Counted from the first letter of the stretch, positions 17,264-25,768 are shown. The stretch is DNA of 64,000 bases from Bradyrhizobium sp. YR681 (GCF_000282615.1 NZ_AKIY01000322.1:1-64000), one strand, 5' to 3'. The notes: generated by a model from the sequence alone, not told the origin. Numbers and translations: made by a program.

Positions 17264-17887
17264 ATGAACGATCCCTCCGCCCGGCTGACACAGCTTCGCG
17301 CGCGGGTCGTCGAGCTGGCGCGCGTGCAGGACCCCTACGCGCACATCTTCGCGGGCAAGGAGTTTCGGCGCGACTATGTGGCCGGCCGCACGATGGTCTG
17401 GAGCACGCTGTTCAGCGACATCCGCGATACGACGACCCGGGTGCTCGAGATCGGCTCCAAGGAGGGGCGATCGGCGTTGTTCTGGCTCGCGTTCTTCGCG
17501 CGTGCGCATCTGACCTGCGTCGACCTCTTCCCCGCAGACGATGGCGGGCGCTTCGACCGCAACCTTGCCGCCCATGGCCCGCGCCTCCGCAAGATCGTGG
17601 GCACCTCGATCAGGGCGCTCGGCAGCTTGCGCGAAGAGAATGCGGTGTTCGATTTCGTCTATGTCGACGGCAGCCATCAGCGCGACGACGTGATGATCGA
17701 CTGCCTCGGGGCCTGGCGCCTGCTGCGCGATGGCGGCGTGATGCTGATCGACGACTACACCTGGAAGCCCGATAATCCCGACGCCGAGCGCGTCGCGCCG
17801 GCCGTCGATACCTTCCTGGCCTGGCATGGCGATGCCGAGATCATCCTCAAAAGTCATCAGGTCGCCGTGCGCAAGCGCCCCGCCTGA
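17264..17887 (+). CDS. Class I SAM-dependent methyltransferase (Methyltransf_24 type)
   Basis: The 207-residue protein has TRVLEIGSKEGRSALFW as motif I, CVDLFP after beta-2, FDFVYVDGSHQRDDVMIDCLGAW and GGVMLIDDYTW, the pattern of the Methyltransf_24 family found in surface-polysaccharide and small-molecule pathways. The substrate is unknown. It stands alone 123 bases after the PLP-enzyme gene and faces the CHRD gene across a shared terminator. Confidence 0.8.
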   Translation: MNDPSARLTQLRARVVELARVQDPYAHIFAGKEFRRDYVAGRTMVWSTLFSDIRDTTTRVLEIGSKEGRSALFWLAFFARAHLTCVDLFPADDGGRFDRNLAAHGPRLRKIVGTSIRALGSLREENAVFDFVYVDGSHQRDDVMIDCLGAWRLLRDGGVMLIDDYTWKPDNPDAERVAPAVDTFLAWHGDAEIILKSHQVAVRKRPA

Positions 17888-17903
17888 GATACGCGGAATC
17901 GAA

Positions 17904-17936
17904 AAGGCCGGACGCTCCCTCCCTGCGTCCGGCCTT
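17904..17936. terminator. Bidirectional terminator between convergent genes
   Basis: AAGGCCGGACGC (17904-17915) and GCGTCCGGCCTT (17925-17936) form a perfect 12-bp stem with a 9-base loop, AT-flanked on both sides. Confidence 0.85.
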
Positions 17937-17959
17937 CCGCGACGACGCGGCGTTTTCGC

Positions 17960-18376
17960 CTACTTCGTCACCTGACCGCGGATCTCGCCGCCCGGATTGG
18001 CCGCGGTGTGGATGTTGACGTAAAGCTTGCCGGCGAGCAGATCGGCGGCCTGCGCGTCGGTCAGCGTCGCCGAGCCTTCGGCCGGGCTGTTGGCGGCGCC
18101 CGGAATCGGGACCGCGACGCCGGCGTTCTTGCCGGCCTCGGCCGGGCCGTGGAAGTGGGCGGCGGTGGCGGGGCCCGATAGTCCCGAATAGGTGAGCTTC
18201 CAGGACAATTTCTTGCTGGCGGCGTCATAGTCCAGGTCGGCCGTTCCGGTGCCGCTGCTGGTCGTGGCCGGCACCTCGGACTTGCCGTCGAGCATGGCTT
18301 TCAGCTTTTCGGCGCTGGCGGGGGCTGCAAAGGCAATTGCGCCAAGCGCGATCATGGCGATGACGGTCTTTTTCAT
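17960..18376 (-). CDS. CHRD-domain secreted protein
   Basis: The 138-residue protein has a signal peptide (MKKTVIAMIALGAIAFAAPASA) and one CHRD domain covering nearly all the rest: KLSWKLTYSGLSGPATAAHFHGPA, then LLAGKLYVNIHTAANPGGEIRGQV. CHRD is the domain of animal chordin, also found in bacterial secreted proteins of unknown role. An AGGGAG ribosome site precedes the start. It is divergent from the diheme cytochrome gene. Confidence 0.9.
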   Translation of the reverse strand: MKKTVIAMIALGAIAFAAPASAEKLKAMLDGKSEVPATTSSGTGTADLDYDAASKKLSWKLTYSGLSGPATAAHFHGPAEAGKNAGVAVPIPGAANSPAEGSATLTDAQAADLLAGKLYVNIHTAANPGGEIRGQVTK

Positions 18377-18520
18377 GACATTCTCCCTGTGACCTCGTTG
18401 GACAGTCTAACTTCCCAACAGTGGCCGTTTCAGTTTATTCCCGTGTCTGCGGGGGACTGCTTAAATTCTTCGTGGCTGGAGCCGCGCGGACATCGGTCTT
18501 AGGCTCGACCCAACGCGTGG

Positions 18521-19459
18521 ATGGACGGAATGTTGCAACGAACAATTCTCGTGGGACTGCTCGCAGCAGTCGCCGCTTTGGGGATCTATTGGTGGCTCAG
18601 CGCGCCGGTGGTCGCCGCTGTCGGCGCGGGGCCGGCCCATGTGCCAAATCTCGCCAATGGCGAGGTGATCTTCAACGCCGGCGGCTGCGCGTCCTGCCAC
18701 GCCGTTCCCGACCAGCCCGATCGTCTCCGGCTCGGCGGCGGCGTCGCGATCAAATCGCCGTTCGGAACGTTCTATGCGCCCAACATTTCCTCCGATCCGA
18801 CGGACGGCATCGGCAAATGGAGCGAGGCGGACTTCGTCAACGCGGTGATGCACGGGGTCTCGCCCGGCGGGCAGCATTATTTTCCCGCCTTTCCCTACAC
18901 GTCCTATCAGCACGCCAGGCGCGAGGACGTTCTCGATCTCTTCGCCTACCTGAAAACGCTGCCGGCCGTTGCCGGAAAGGTGCGCGACCACGACGTCGGC
19001 TTCCCGTTCAACATCAGGCGCAATGTCGGCATCTGGAAATTCCTGTTCATGGACGCCAAGCCGTTCGTCGCCGACGGGGCCAAGTCGTCGCAATTCAATC
19101 GCGGCGCCTATCTCGTCAACAGCTTCGGCCATTGCGCCGAATGCCACAGCCCGCGCAACGCGCTGGGCGGCATCATCGCCAGTGAGCGCTTTGCCGGCGG
19201 GCCCAATCCGGAAGGCGAGGGTTGGGTGCCGAACATCACGCAGAAGCGCCTCGCCGAATGGAGCGTGAAGGATTTTTCCTATTTCCTCAAGACCGGCGAA
19301 TTGCCCGACGGCGACAGCGTCGGCGGCGCGATGACGCGTGTGATCAAGAACACCTCGCAACTGCCTGAAGCAGATATCGCGGCGATGGCGGATTACCTGA
19401 AGTCGCTGCCGCCGGTGGACGGTCCGCCGCGGCCGAAGCGCAAGGAGGGCGGCGCCTGA
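18521..19459 (+). CDS. Membrane-anchored diheme cytochrome c
   Basis: The 312-residue protein has an N-terminal hydrophobic anchor (about 8-36) and two heme motifs, CASCH at 56-60 and CAECH at 205-209, each in a cytochrome c domain. It resembles the cytochrome subunits of membrane-bound sugar and alcohol dehydrogenases, which pass electrons from a periplasmic dehydrogenase to the respiratory chain. No dehydrogenase is adjacent. An ATG at 18530, with GGACGGA just upstream, is an equally good start. Confidence 0.88.
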   Translation: MDGMLQRTILVGLLAAVAALGIYWWLSAPVVAAVGAGPAHVPNLANGEVIFNAGGCASCHAVPDQPDRLRLGGGVAIKSPFGTFYAPNISSDPTDGIGKWSEADFVNAVMHGVSPGGQHYFPAFPYTSYQHARREDVLDLFAYLKTLPAVAGKVRDHDVGFPFNIRRNVGIWKFLFMDAKPFVADGAKSSQFNRGAYLVNSFGHCAECHSPRNALGGIIASERFAGGPNPEGEGWVPNITQKRLAEWSVKDFSYFLKTGELPDGDSVGGAMTRVIKNTSQLPEADIAAMADYLKSLPPVDGPPRPKRKEGGA

Positions 19460-19617
19460 GGCCGGCCCTTTCCAATTGACTCGCAGGGAGCGGACCCGCA
19501 TGTTTTGCTGCCGGTTGGGAATTGGAATTGCGTCACGATGGGTTGTCTGGTCTTTGCACGAGTAGTGCCGGTCGTTGCGACGCGTGATCGTGCCGGGCGA
19601 GGTGCAGCGGGCATCGT

Positions 19618-19639
19618 ATCTCAACCGTTCGGTTGAGAT
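19618..19639. promoter_or_regulatory. 22-bp perfect palindrome over the nucleotidyltransferase start
   Basis: Arms ATCTCAACCG (19618-19627) and CGGTTGAGAT (19630-19639) are separated by TT. The right arm contains the GGTTGAG ribosome-site-like sequence and the first bases of ATG 19638. It could be a repressor operator, or an mRNA hairpin hiding the start. The core TCAACCGTTCGGTTGA recurs at 23170-23185. Confidence 0.55.
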
Positions 19640-21233
19640 GACGGGCACAGCAAGGCTTCCGACCGTGCTCCGTGGGCGTTTTCTGACGCTGTTCCGGGCC
19701 GCACTCGGACAGGGGCAAACCGCCGTCGACGCCTATCGGGACTGGCGCGCCTCCGAGCCGCTGGACGCTGCCGACGAGATCGTCTACCGGACCATGCCGC
19801 TGCTCGTGGCCACCATCGACAGGGCCGGCATCGTGGATGCCGACACCAGGCGGATGCGCGGCGTCGTCAAGCATGTCTGGCTCTCGAACGCGACGCGGGT
19901 CCGCGATCTCGTCGAGGCCAACAGGGCGCTCGCAAGCGCCGGCATCGCCGCGCTGCTGATCAAGGGCGGTGCGCTGTTCGCGCGCGACGAGAGCTACATG
20001 GCCAAGCGCATGACGGGAGACTACGATCTCCTGGTTCGCCGCGCCGAGGCGCCCCGCGCCATCGATGTGCTGCGGCAGGCCTCGTTCCGCAGCCACGGCA
20101 TGAAGGTCGAGCTGTTCTCGGAGTCCGATTACGACCGCGACATCCATGCTGTCGCGATGTCGCGCGCCGGCTTCGGCCGGGCCATCGACCTGCACTGGCG
20201 CGCGATCTTCTGGCTCGACGACGCTGGCTTCACCGAGGAGCTGTTCAGGACCGCCGAGCGGGCGAAGCTGCTGACCCATGAGGTGCTGATCCCGGGCCTT
20301 GCCGAGCAGCTGGCGATCGCGGCGATGCGGCCGGAGCCGGCGGACCAGAAGGAGATGGTTTTTCGCGCGCTCGAGGTCGTTCATCTGCTGGAAAATTACG
20401 GCGACAAGGTCGATTGGGAGCGCTTCCGCTCGATCGTGACAGGCTACAATGGCGGCCTGTTCGCGGCGCAATTGCTCGACGTCGTCGCACGCGAGATGCC
20501 GGCGCTCGTGCCTGACGGTCTGGTCGAGCAGCTGTTGCGCGACGGGCCGCCCGGAACATCGATCGAGCTCGCGATGCGCGCGGTACCTTGCGCACAGCGC
20601 ACGCCTTGGCAGCATTTTTGGGTCGCCTTCTTCGGCTCGCTGCGCGCGCAGTTCAAGGGGCCGTTTCGCGTGCTGGACTGGCTGAGGCTGCCCGGCGCCG
20701 CCATCGCCGCGCTCGACGCCAGCGCCGTGCATTTTCCTCTTCGTCACGACGCGATCCTCAAACGGGTCTGGCAGCAGGCCGCCGCTGCGACGCATCCGCT
20801 GCGAGGACAGGACGTCTGGTTCGGGCAGGGCTTTTCCATTCCGGAGGACGAGGGACGGTGGACCGATCACCAGTTCGCCGTCGTCGAAGTGCCGGTCGGC
20901 GGACAGATGCAGGCGTCAGCCGCCGTCGAGCTCGCGGTGATCCCGTTCCTGCCGCCGGGCACGGAGAGCTTTCGCTTCGCGGCCTATGCCGGCGCCGGTG
21001 ATATCTTGCAGTTGATTGCGGGACGTAACGATCCGATGCCGTTCAAGATCGCGCTGAACGCGAAGATCGTCGGCTCGGGCACGCGAAAAATCGTCGTCGC
21101 GTTGCGCATGCTGGATACCGGCCGTCCGATGGACCTCGGTCATTCGATCGACCACCGTCTGCTTGGGCTGTTCGTGAAGTCGGTATCGGTCAACGGCGTG
21201 CCGGTGTTCACTCCGGCGGTTGCCGCGCCTTGA
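19638..21233 (+). CDS. Nucleotidyltransferase family protein (PF14907-like)
   Basis: The protein is 531 residues. IKGGALFARDESYMAKRMTGDYDLLVRR at about 110-135 is the active-site region of the NTP_transf_5 family, with DYDLLV giving the metal-binding aspartates. The C-terminal half has no family I recognise. Members sit beside PqqD-like and HprK-like genes in lasso-peptide and exopolysaccharide clusters, where a role in modifying a peptide or glycan is suspected. The start at 19638 is chosen over 19575 for its GGTTGAG site. The 3' end overlaps the convergent GT2 gene by 26 bases. Confidence 0.75.
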   Translation: MTGTARLPTVLRGRFLTLFRAALGQGQTAVDAYRDWRASEPLDAADEIVYRTMPLLVATIDRAGIVDADTRRMRGVVKHVWLSNATRVRDLVEANRALASAGIAALLIKGGALFARDESYMAKRMTGDYDLLVRRAEAPRAIDVLRQASFRSHGMKVELFSESDYDRDIHAVAMSRAGFGRAIDLHWRAIFWLDDAGFTEELFRTAERAKLLTHEVLIPGLAEQLAIAAMRPEPADQKEMVFRALEVVHLLENYGDKVDWERFRSIVTGYNGGLFAAQLLDVVAREMPALVPDGLVEQLLRDGPPGTSIELAMRAVPCAQRTPWQHFWVAFFGSLRAQFKGPFRVLDWLRLPGAAIAALDASAVHFPLRHDAILKRVWQQAAAATHPLRGQDVWFGQGFSIPEDEGRWTDHQFAVVEVPVGGQMQASAAVELAVIPFLPPGTESFRFAAYAGAGDILQLIAGRNDPMPFKIALNAKIVGSGTRKIVVALRMLDTGRPMDLGHSIDHRLLGLFVKSVSVNGVPVFTPAVAAP

Positions 21234-21888
21234 TCGCCTTGCGCAGCGCCATCAGCGTCTGCAGATTTTGCGCGTCGGTATGGGTGCGGCCGCCATTGCG
21301 AAGGTGCAGCCGGCGCCGCACGACGATGTCGTCGACATGCGCGATCTTGAGGCCATTCTGCTTGGCGCCGCCGAGCCAGGCGATGAAGAAGGTCGCGGGC
21401 AGCGTCTCGTCGAACGGGCCGTTCCGGTCGAGCGCGGTACGGCGGACCAGCATGCATTGCTTCAGCTCGCCCGGCATGATCTCGATATCGGGCGTGAGGC
21501 GCGCGCGATGGTCTTCCGGCACGTCGGGGCTGACGAATTGCTGCACCTTGCCGAACGCGGCCTCGACCCTGCCGTCGCGTTCGAGCAGCGCCAATTGCAT
21601 CTCCAGTTTGCGTGGAGTCCACAGATCGTCCGCATCGCAGAAGCCGATCAGCTCGCCGCGCGCCATTGCGAGGCCCTTGTTGACGGCGACGGCCTGACCG
21701 CTGTTCGCCTGGGTGAGAACAATGACGCGGTCGCCGAAGCGATCGAGGATGCCGCGCGTGCCGTCGGTAGATCCGTCGTCGATGACGATGACCTCGTCGG
21801 GCGGGACCGTCTGGCCGAGCACGCTCTCGATCGCCTCGGCGATATAGGCCTCGGCGTTGTAGGCGGCGATGACCACGGAGACGCGCAT
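21208..21888 (-). CDS. Glycosyltransferase family 2
   Basis: The 226-residue GT-A enzyme has VSVVIAAYNAEAYIAEAIESVL at the N-terminus, VIVIDDGSTDGT, and GFCDADDLW as the DxD metal site. It lacks a C-terminal membrane part, so it is a soluble or peripheral cytoplasmic transferase. It is last in an operon after the PqqD-like and HprK-like genes, 6 bases after the kinase stop. Donor and acceptor are unknown; context suggests it acts in the same pathway as those two. Confidence 0.85.
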   Translation of the reverse strand: MRVSVVIAAYNAEAYIAEAIESVLGQTVPPDEVIVIDDGSTDGTRGILDRFGDRVIVLTQANSGQAVAVNKGLAMARGELIGFCDADDLWTPRKLEMQLALLERDGRVEAAFGKVQQFVSPDVPEDHRARLTPDIEIMPGELKQCMLVRRTALDRNGPFDETLPATFFIAWLGGAKQNGLKIAHVDDIVVRRRLHLRNGGRTHTDAQNLQTLMALRKAIKARQPPE

Positions 21889-21894
21889 GCGGCC

Positions 21895-22884
21895 TCAGAG
21901 CCGTTCGAGCTGGCGGGCGAAAGCGGAAGGTATCTCCATCGGCGTGGTGCCGGTGTCGGCGAAGAACACCGGCGCGAGGCCCGCGATCCTCGCCACCTTG
22001 GCGGCGATCTCGTTCGGCCATCCCGGCAGCTCGTAAGCGGTGGTCGGCAGCAGCGCGCGAAACGCGTCGGACTGTCTGGCCGGCGTAAATTCGGGCGTTG
22101 CGGCGCCGCGCCGGCGGGGAATGAACGTCGCGCGCAGCTTGCCGCCGCCGATGCGGTTGCCGAGATCGGCGAGGCTCAGTTCGTGGCGCGGCTCGCCGTT
22201 GAAGTCGGAGACCGGCGTGGTGTCGCCGATGAAATCTTGAAAGGTGTCGACGAGGGCAGGGCGCAGCCGCGCCGAGCAGAACAGCGGCTCGATCCGGCCG
22301 GTCTCGCTGTCGACTGCGACGAAATCGTCGCCCGCATAGAGCCAGCCGGCTTTCGCGCAGGCCAGCGCCGCCGTGGTCTTGCCGCTGTGGCCTTCGCCCG
22401 CGAGCAGCGCGAAGCCCGATGTGCCGCCGACGGCCGCGGCATGGACGGCGCACCAGGGCGTCTCGTGCATCATGGCTTGGATCAGCGAGATCGCCGGGCG
22501 GCTGCGGATCCAGGGCGGCGCGTCGCCCTTAGGCAACCAGGCGATGCCGCGCTTCGCCGTGAGGTCGACCGCGTACAGCACGGGAATGACGGCCGGCTGC
22601 CATACCGAATAGATGCCGTCCTCGATCAGGAGGCGCGGCTTCTCGGCGGCCTCCGGCACCAGCGCTGAGAGATCGTGGTCGGCGGCGGTGATGAAGCGCA
22701 GGTCGAGATCGATCGCCTGGGGCGTGCTCTGGATGTAGGCCGGCAGGAACATGCCGGCCAGAGCCTGCGAGGCAAATCCGAGACGTAAGCCGAACGGGCC
22801 GCAGCGTGCGCGGGCCTCGATTGGCTCCGATGCTTTGGCGAAGACCGCCGCGATCTCCTGCCGGATGAGATCGCTGGCTCTCAT
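21895..22884 (-). CDS. HprK-related kinase-like protein
   Basis: The 329-residue protein has a C-terminal HPr kinase/phosphorylase-like fold: VHAAAVG at about 147-153, a P-loop GEGHSGKTT at 163-171 and YAGDDFVAVD after it. The first 130 residues are a separate, unrecognised domain. True HprK acts on HPr in sugar transport. The PqqD-linked subgroup instead accompanies peptide or glycan clusters and may phosphorylate another substrate. The start overlaps the PqqD-like stop by ATGA. No HPr gene is nearby. Confidence 0.8.
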   Translation of the reverse strand: MRASDLIRQEIAAVFAKASEPIEARARCGPFGLRLGFASQALAGMFLPAYIQSTPQAIDLDLRFITAADHDLSALVPEAAEKPRLLIEDGIYSVWQPAVIPVLYAVDLTAKRGIAWLPKGDAPPWIRSRPAISLIQAMMHETPWCAVHAAAVGGTSGFALLAGEGHSGKTTAALACAKAGWLYAGDDFVAVDSETGRIEPLFCSARLRPALVDTFQDFIGDTTPVSDFNGEPRHELSLADLGNRIGGGKLRATFIPRRRGAATPEFTPARQSDAFRALLPTTAYELPGWPNEIAAKVARIAGLAPVFFADTGTTPMEIPSAFARQLERL

Positions 22885-23318
22885 TTCGATTCTTGGGTCT
22901 CGCGCAGCGGCCAGCCTTCCTCGCCGGCGTCATGCACGGGATCCATCAGCAGCAGCTCCCGCAGATTGTCGAAGCGCTGGAATTCCGGGGCGACGAAGGC
23001 ACCCGTCAGCACTGGTGCCCAGTTCGCGATGGCGGCCTCATCGCGCGCATCGGCCGCGCCTTCGGCGATGAGGCCTTCGGCCAGCATGCCGTCGACGAAG
23101 GCGTGCACTTGCTGTGTGATGAACGGCACATCGCCGCCGGTCGCGGCAGCGATGGCGCTGCCGATCTCCTCAACCGTTCGGTTGACCTTGAGGCCGAGCC
23201 AGATCTGCGCGGCGCTGCCCTCGAGATTGTAGTAGACGCCGTTCTGATAGTTGGCGAGCACCACTTCGCTATCGAATTGCTGGCTGATCAGCAGCGGCAC
23301 TGACGTCGTGAGGGCCAT
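22881..23318 (-). CDS. PqqD-like protein
   Basis: The 145-residue protein's first 95 residues match the PqqD fold: LANYQNGVYYNLEGSAAQIWLGLKVNRTVEEI, a small winged-helix that in other systems binds leader peptides for RiPP enzymes. The C-terminal 50 residues (VAPEFQRFDNLRELLLMDPVHDAGEEGWP) are an extra tail of the type seen in HprK-linked members and may themselves be recognised by partners. ATG 23318 is preferred over 23354. It is first in the PqqD-HprK-GT2 operon. No radical SAM enzyme or precursor peptide is visible. Confidence 0.8.
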   Translation of the reverse strand: MALTTSVPLLISQQFDSEVVLANYQNGVYYNLEGSAAQIWLGLKVNRTVEEIGSAIAAATGGDVPFITQQVHAFVDGMLAEGLIAEGAADARDEAAIANWAPVLTGAFVAPEFQRFDNLRELLLMDPVHDAGEEGWPLRETQESK

Positions 23319-23411
23319 GACTTGCTCGGTACTCACATCAATTCCAGACAACACACGCTAGCATGGGCACGCGGCTGCGAGAACCGCGCCGCTTGCGCCA
23401 ATTGCAGGCAG

Positions 23412-23657
23412 CTAGCCCGTGCCGAACGCCTTGAAGGTGATGATGGTGAGGGTGTCCTGGATGCCGGGCAGAACCTGCACCTTCTCGTTGATGAAGTGGC
23501 CGATGTCGGTGTCGTTGTCGACGTAGAACTTTACCAGGAGGTCGTAATGGCCGGCCGTGGAATAGATCTCGGAGGCGATCTCGGCTTCGGCGAGCGCATT
23601 GGCGACCGTGTAGGACTGGCCGAGCTTGCATTTGATCTGGACGAAAAAGGGAACCAT
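23412..23657 (-). CDS. Stand-alone Lrp/AsnC ligand-binding (RAM) domain protein
   Basis: The 81-residue protein is MVPFFVQIKCKLGQSYTVAN and onward, with the GHYDLLVKFYVDNDTDIGHF and GIQDTLTIITFKAF segments of the RAM effector domain. The DNA-binding half of Lrp/AsnC is absent. Such stand-alone domains form dimers or octamers and may bind amino acids or partner regulators. It lies 89 bases downstream of the hybrid kinase gene on the same strand, so the two may be co-transcribed. Confidence 0.85.
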   Translation of the reverse strand: MVPFFVQIKCKLGQSYTVANALAEAEIASEIYSTAGHYDLLVKFYVDNDTDIGHFINEKVQVLPGIQDTLTIITFKAFGTG

Positions 23658-23746
23658 TGCAGTCACTCCGAAAGCACATCTGGCGGCTAATAGGCCAAAA
23701 CCCACCGGGCTTGGCAAGCGAACTTGCCAGCCCTGACCGGAGGCTT

Positions 23747-25726
23747 TTAGGACGGCAGGGGCGCGCCGGCAAACGCCTCCCGCAGCCGCCGGGCGAGCTC
23801 GGCATTGCGGTAGGGCTTGGTCAGAACGATCGCTTGCGCGTGGGCGCGGCCCTGCTCGACCAGGGTCTCCAGGGCATAGCCGGACGAGAACACGACCGGC
23901 AGGCCGGGACGGATGTGCCGGGCCTGGTCGGCGAGGTCCCAGCCGCTGATCCCGCCGGGCATCACGATGTCGGTGAACAACAGGTCGATGGCCGGGTTGG
24001 TGCGCAGCAGCTGCAAGGCCTCCTTGCCGTTGACGGCCGCGACCACGCGATACCCCAGCGCCTCCACACGCAGCGTGACGGAGGAGCGGACGAACGGATC
24101 GTCCTCGGCGACCAAAATCGTCTCATGGCCCCGGGGCGCCGCCTCCTCGCGCACCCCGATGTCGGCGAGCGACTGCTCGCCGCCGGCGTGCGGCAGGTAG
24201 ATGCGGACCGTCGTGCCGAGGCCCGGTTCGCTGTAGATCGAGACATGGCCGCCTGATTGCTTGGCGAAGCCATAGACCATGCTCAGCCCCAGGCCGGACC
24301 CCTTGCCGACCTCCTTGGTGGTGAAGAACGGCTCGAAGGCGTGCTCGATGACGTCAGGCGTCATGCCTTCGCCGTCGTCGGTGACCGAGATCAGCGCGTA
24401 GCTGCCGGACTGCACCTCCGGATGCTGGACGCGATAATGCTCGTCGATTGCGGTGAGCTCGGTGCTCAGCGTGAGATGCCCGCCTGACGGCATGGCGTCC
24501 TGCGCGTTGAGCGCGAGATTGAGCACGGCGGATTCGAGCTGGGCGAGGTCGGCGAAGGCGAGGATGGAGCCGGGGCCGAATGCCGTCTTGATCTCGATGT
24601 TCTCGCGCAAGGTGCGCTTGAGCAGCTTGTGCATGGAGGTCAGGAGCTCGCGGCACTCGATCGCCCGCGGTTGCAGCAATTGGCGGCGGCTGAACGCCAG
24701 CAGCCGCTGGGTCAGCTCGGCGCCGCGCTCGCCGGACTGGCAGATGTCGTCGGCGAAGCGCCTGAGGTCCGGACGCGCCTTGAGCTGGTCGCTGAGGAAT
24801 TCCGCGTTGCCGATGATGACGGTGAGCAGATTGTTGAAGTCGTGGGCGATGCCGCCGGAGAGCTGGCCGACCGTCTCCATCTTCTGCGCCTGCTGAAGCT
24901 GCTGCTCGGTCAGCTTGCGCGTGGTCAGGTCGTGAACGATGCCGACATAGATCAGCTCGCCGTCCTGCCACGCCTGGCCGACCGACAGGTCCATCGGAAA
25001 GTGTGAACCGTCCTTGCGCAGGCCGGCGGCTTCCCCGGTTGCGATGCGCCGCGCATGACCGGTCGATGAGGGCCTTTCCTCGTTGGACATCAGCATGCCG
25101 ATGTCGCGATGCATGACCTCGTCGGCGCGATAACCGAACAGCCGTTCGCAGGCGGGGTTGAACAGGAGAATGCGGGCTTGCGCGTCGAACAGGATGACGC
25201 CGTCCACCGCGGTCTCGACCACGGCGGTGAGGCGCGTCATGCTCTCGCGTAGCGCGCGCTGGGCGTCACGGACCTGGTCGAGGAGCTGGGCCGCATCCCG
25301 GTTCTTGGTCTCCTCCTCCTGGAGCGCGGCCTGGACCTGCCGGAGCTCGAACGGCGAGGGGATGGTCAGGATCTTCGGCAGGAGCGGCCAGAGTGCTCCC
25401 GCGGTGAAGACCGACGCCACGGCGGTGAGCGCCTTGACGATGCCTTCGATGCCGTAGACCGGTACCCACAGCGTGTAGATCGACAGCACATGCGTGAGGC
25501 CGCAAGCCATGATGAAGACGGCGAACGCCCAGAACACCCAGCCGAATTTGAGGTCGCGCCGTTTGGTGACGAGGATCGCGAGCGCGAACGGGATCGAGAA
25601 ATACGCAAGCGCAATAAGGGCGTCCGAGACGACGTGCAGCCAGATCAGCTCGGGTTCCCAGAGCAGGCAGATCCCGTGCGGCGAGAACATCGAGGAATCG
25701 AGGAGACGTTCGAAGTAGGCCCACAT
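23747..25726 (-). CDS. Hybrid histidine kinase with ethylene-receptor-type sensor domain
   Basis: The protein is 659 residues. Residues 25-120 form three membrane helices that align without gaps (constant offset of 10) to the ethylene-binding domain of Arabidopsis ETR1: Asp35, Tyr42, Ile45, Pro46, Ile72, Cys75 and His79 match D25, Y32, I35, P36, I62, C65 and H69. Cys75 and His79 are the Cu(I) ligands. A coiled coil follows, then a PAS domain (about 165-275), a HisKA domain with His295 in GGIAHDFNNLL, an HATPase (ALNAQDAM, GSGLGLSMVYGF) and a receiver with Asp586 and Lys637. ATG 25726 has a GGGTGG site. Ethylene sensing is inferred. Confidence 0.88.
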   Translation of the reverse strand: MWAYFERLLDSSMFSPHGICLLWEPELIWLHVVSDALIALAYFSIPFALAILVTKRRDLKFGWVFWAFAVFIMACGLTHVLSIYTLWVPVYGIEGIVKALTAVASVFTAGALWPLLPKILTIPSPFELRQVQAALQEEETKNRDAAQLLDQVRDAQRALRESMTRLTAVVETAVDGVILFDAQARILLFNPACERLFGYRADEVMHRDIGMLMSNEERPSSTGHARRIATGEAAGLRKDGSHFPMDLSVGQAWQDGELIYVGIVHDLTTRKLTEQQLQQAQKMETVGQLSGGIAHDFNNLLTVIIGNAEFLSDQLKARPDLRRFADDICQSGERGAELTQRLLAFSRRQLLQPRAIECRELLTSMHKLLKRTLRENIEIKTAFGPGSILAFADLAQLESAVLNLALNAQDAMPSGGHLTLSTELTAIDEHYRVQHPEVQSGSYALISVTDDGEGMTPDVIEHAFEPFFTTKEVGKGSGLGLSMVYGFAKQSGGHVSIYSEPGLGTTVRIYLPHAGGEQSLADIGVREEAAPRGHETILVAEDDPFVRSSVTLRVEALGYRVVAAVNGKEALQLLRTNPAIDLLFTDIVMPGGISGWDLADQARHIRPGLPVVFSSGYALETLVEQGRAHAQAIVLTKPYRNAELARRLREAFAGAPLPS

Positions 25727-25744
25727 GATTCCACCCCGATAGGC

Positions 25745-25768
25745 TTGCGGGTCGGGGGCGACCCGCAA
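25745..25768. promoter_or_regulatory. Perfect inverted repeat upstream of the ethylene-receptor-like kinase
   Basis: TTGCGGGTC (25745-25753) and GACCCGCAA (25760-25768) are perfect 9-bp arms with a 6-base spacer, 18 bases before the kinase ATG. A second dyad, CGCTGGA/TCCAGCG, lies at 25778-25795. Either could be an operator or a leader hairpin. The remaining gap to 25998 holds nothing recognised, and no TPP riboswitch precedes thiD. Confidence 0.5.
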
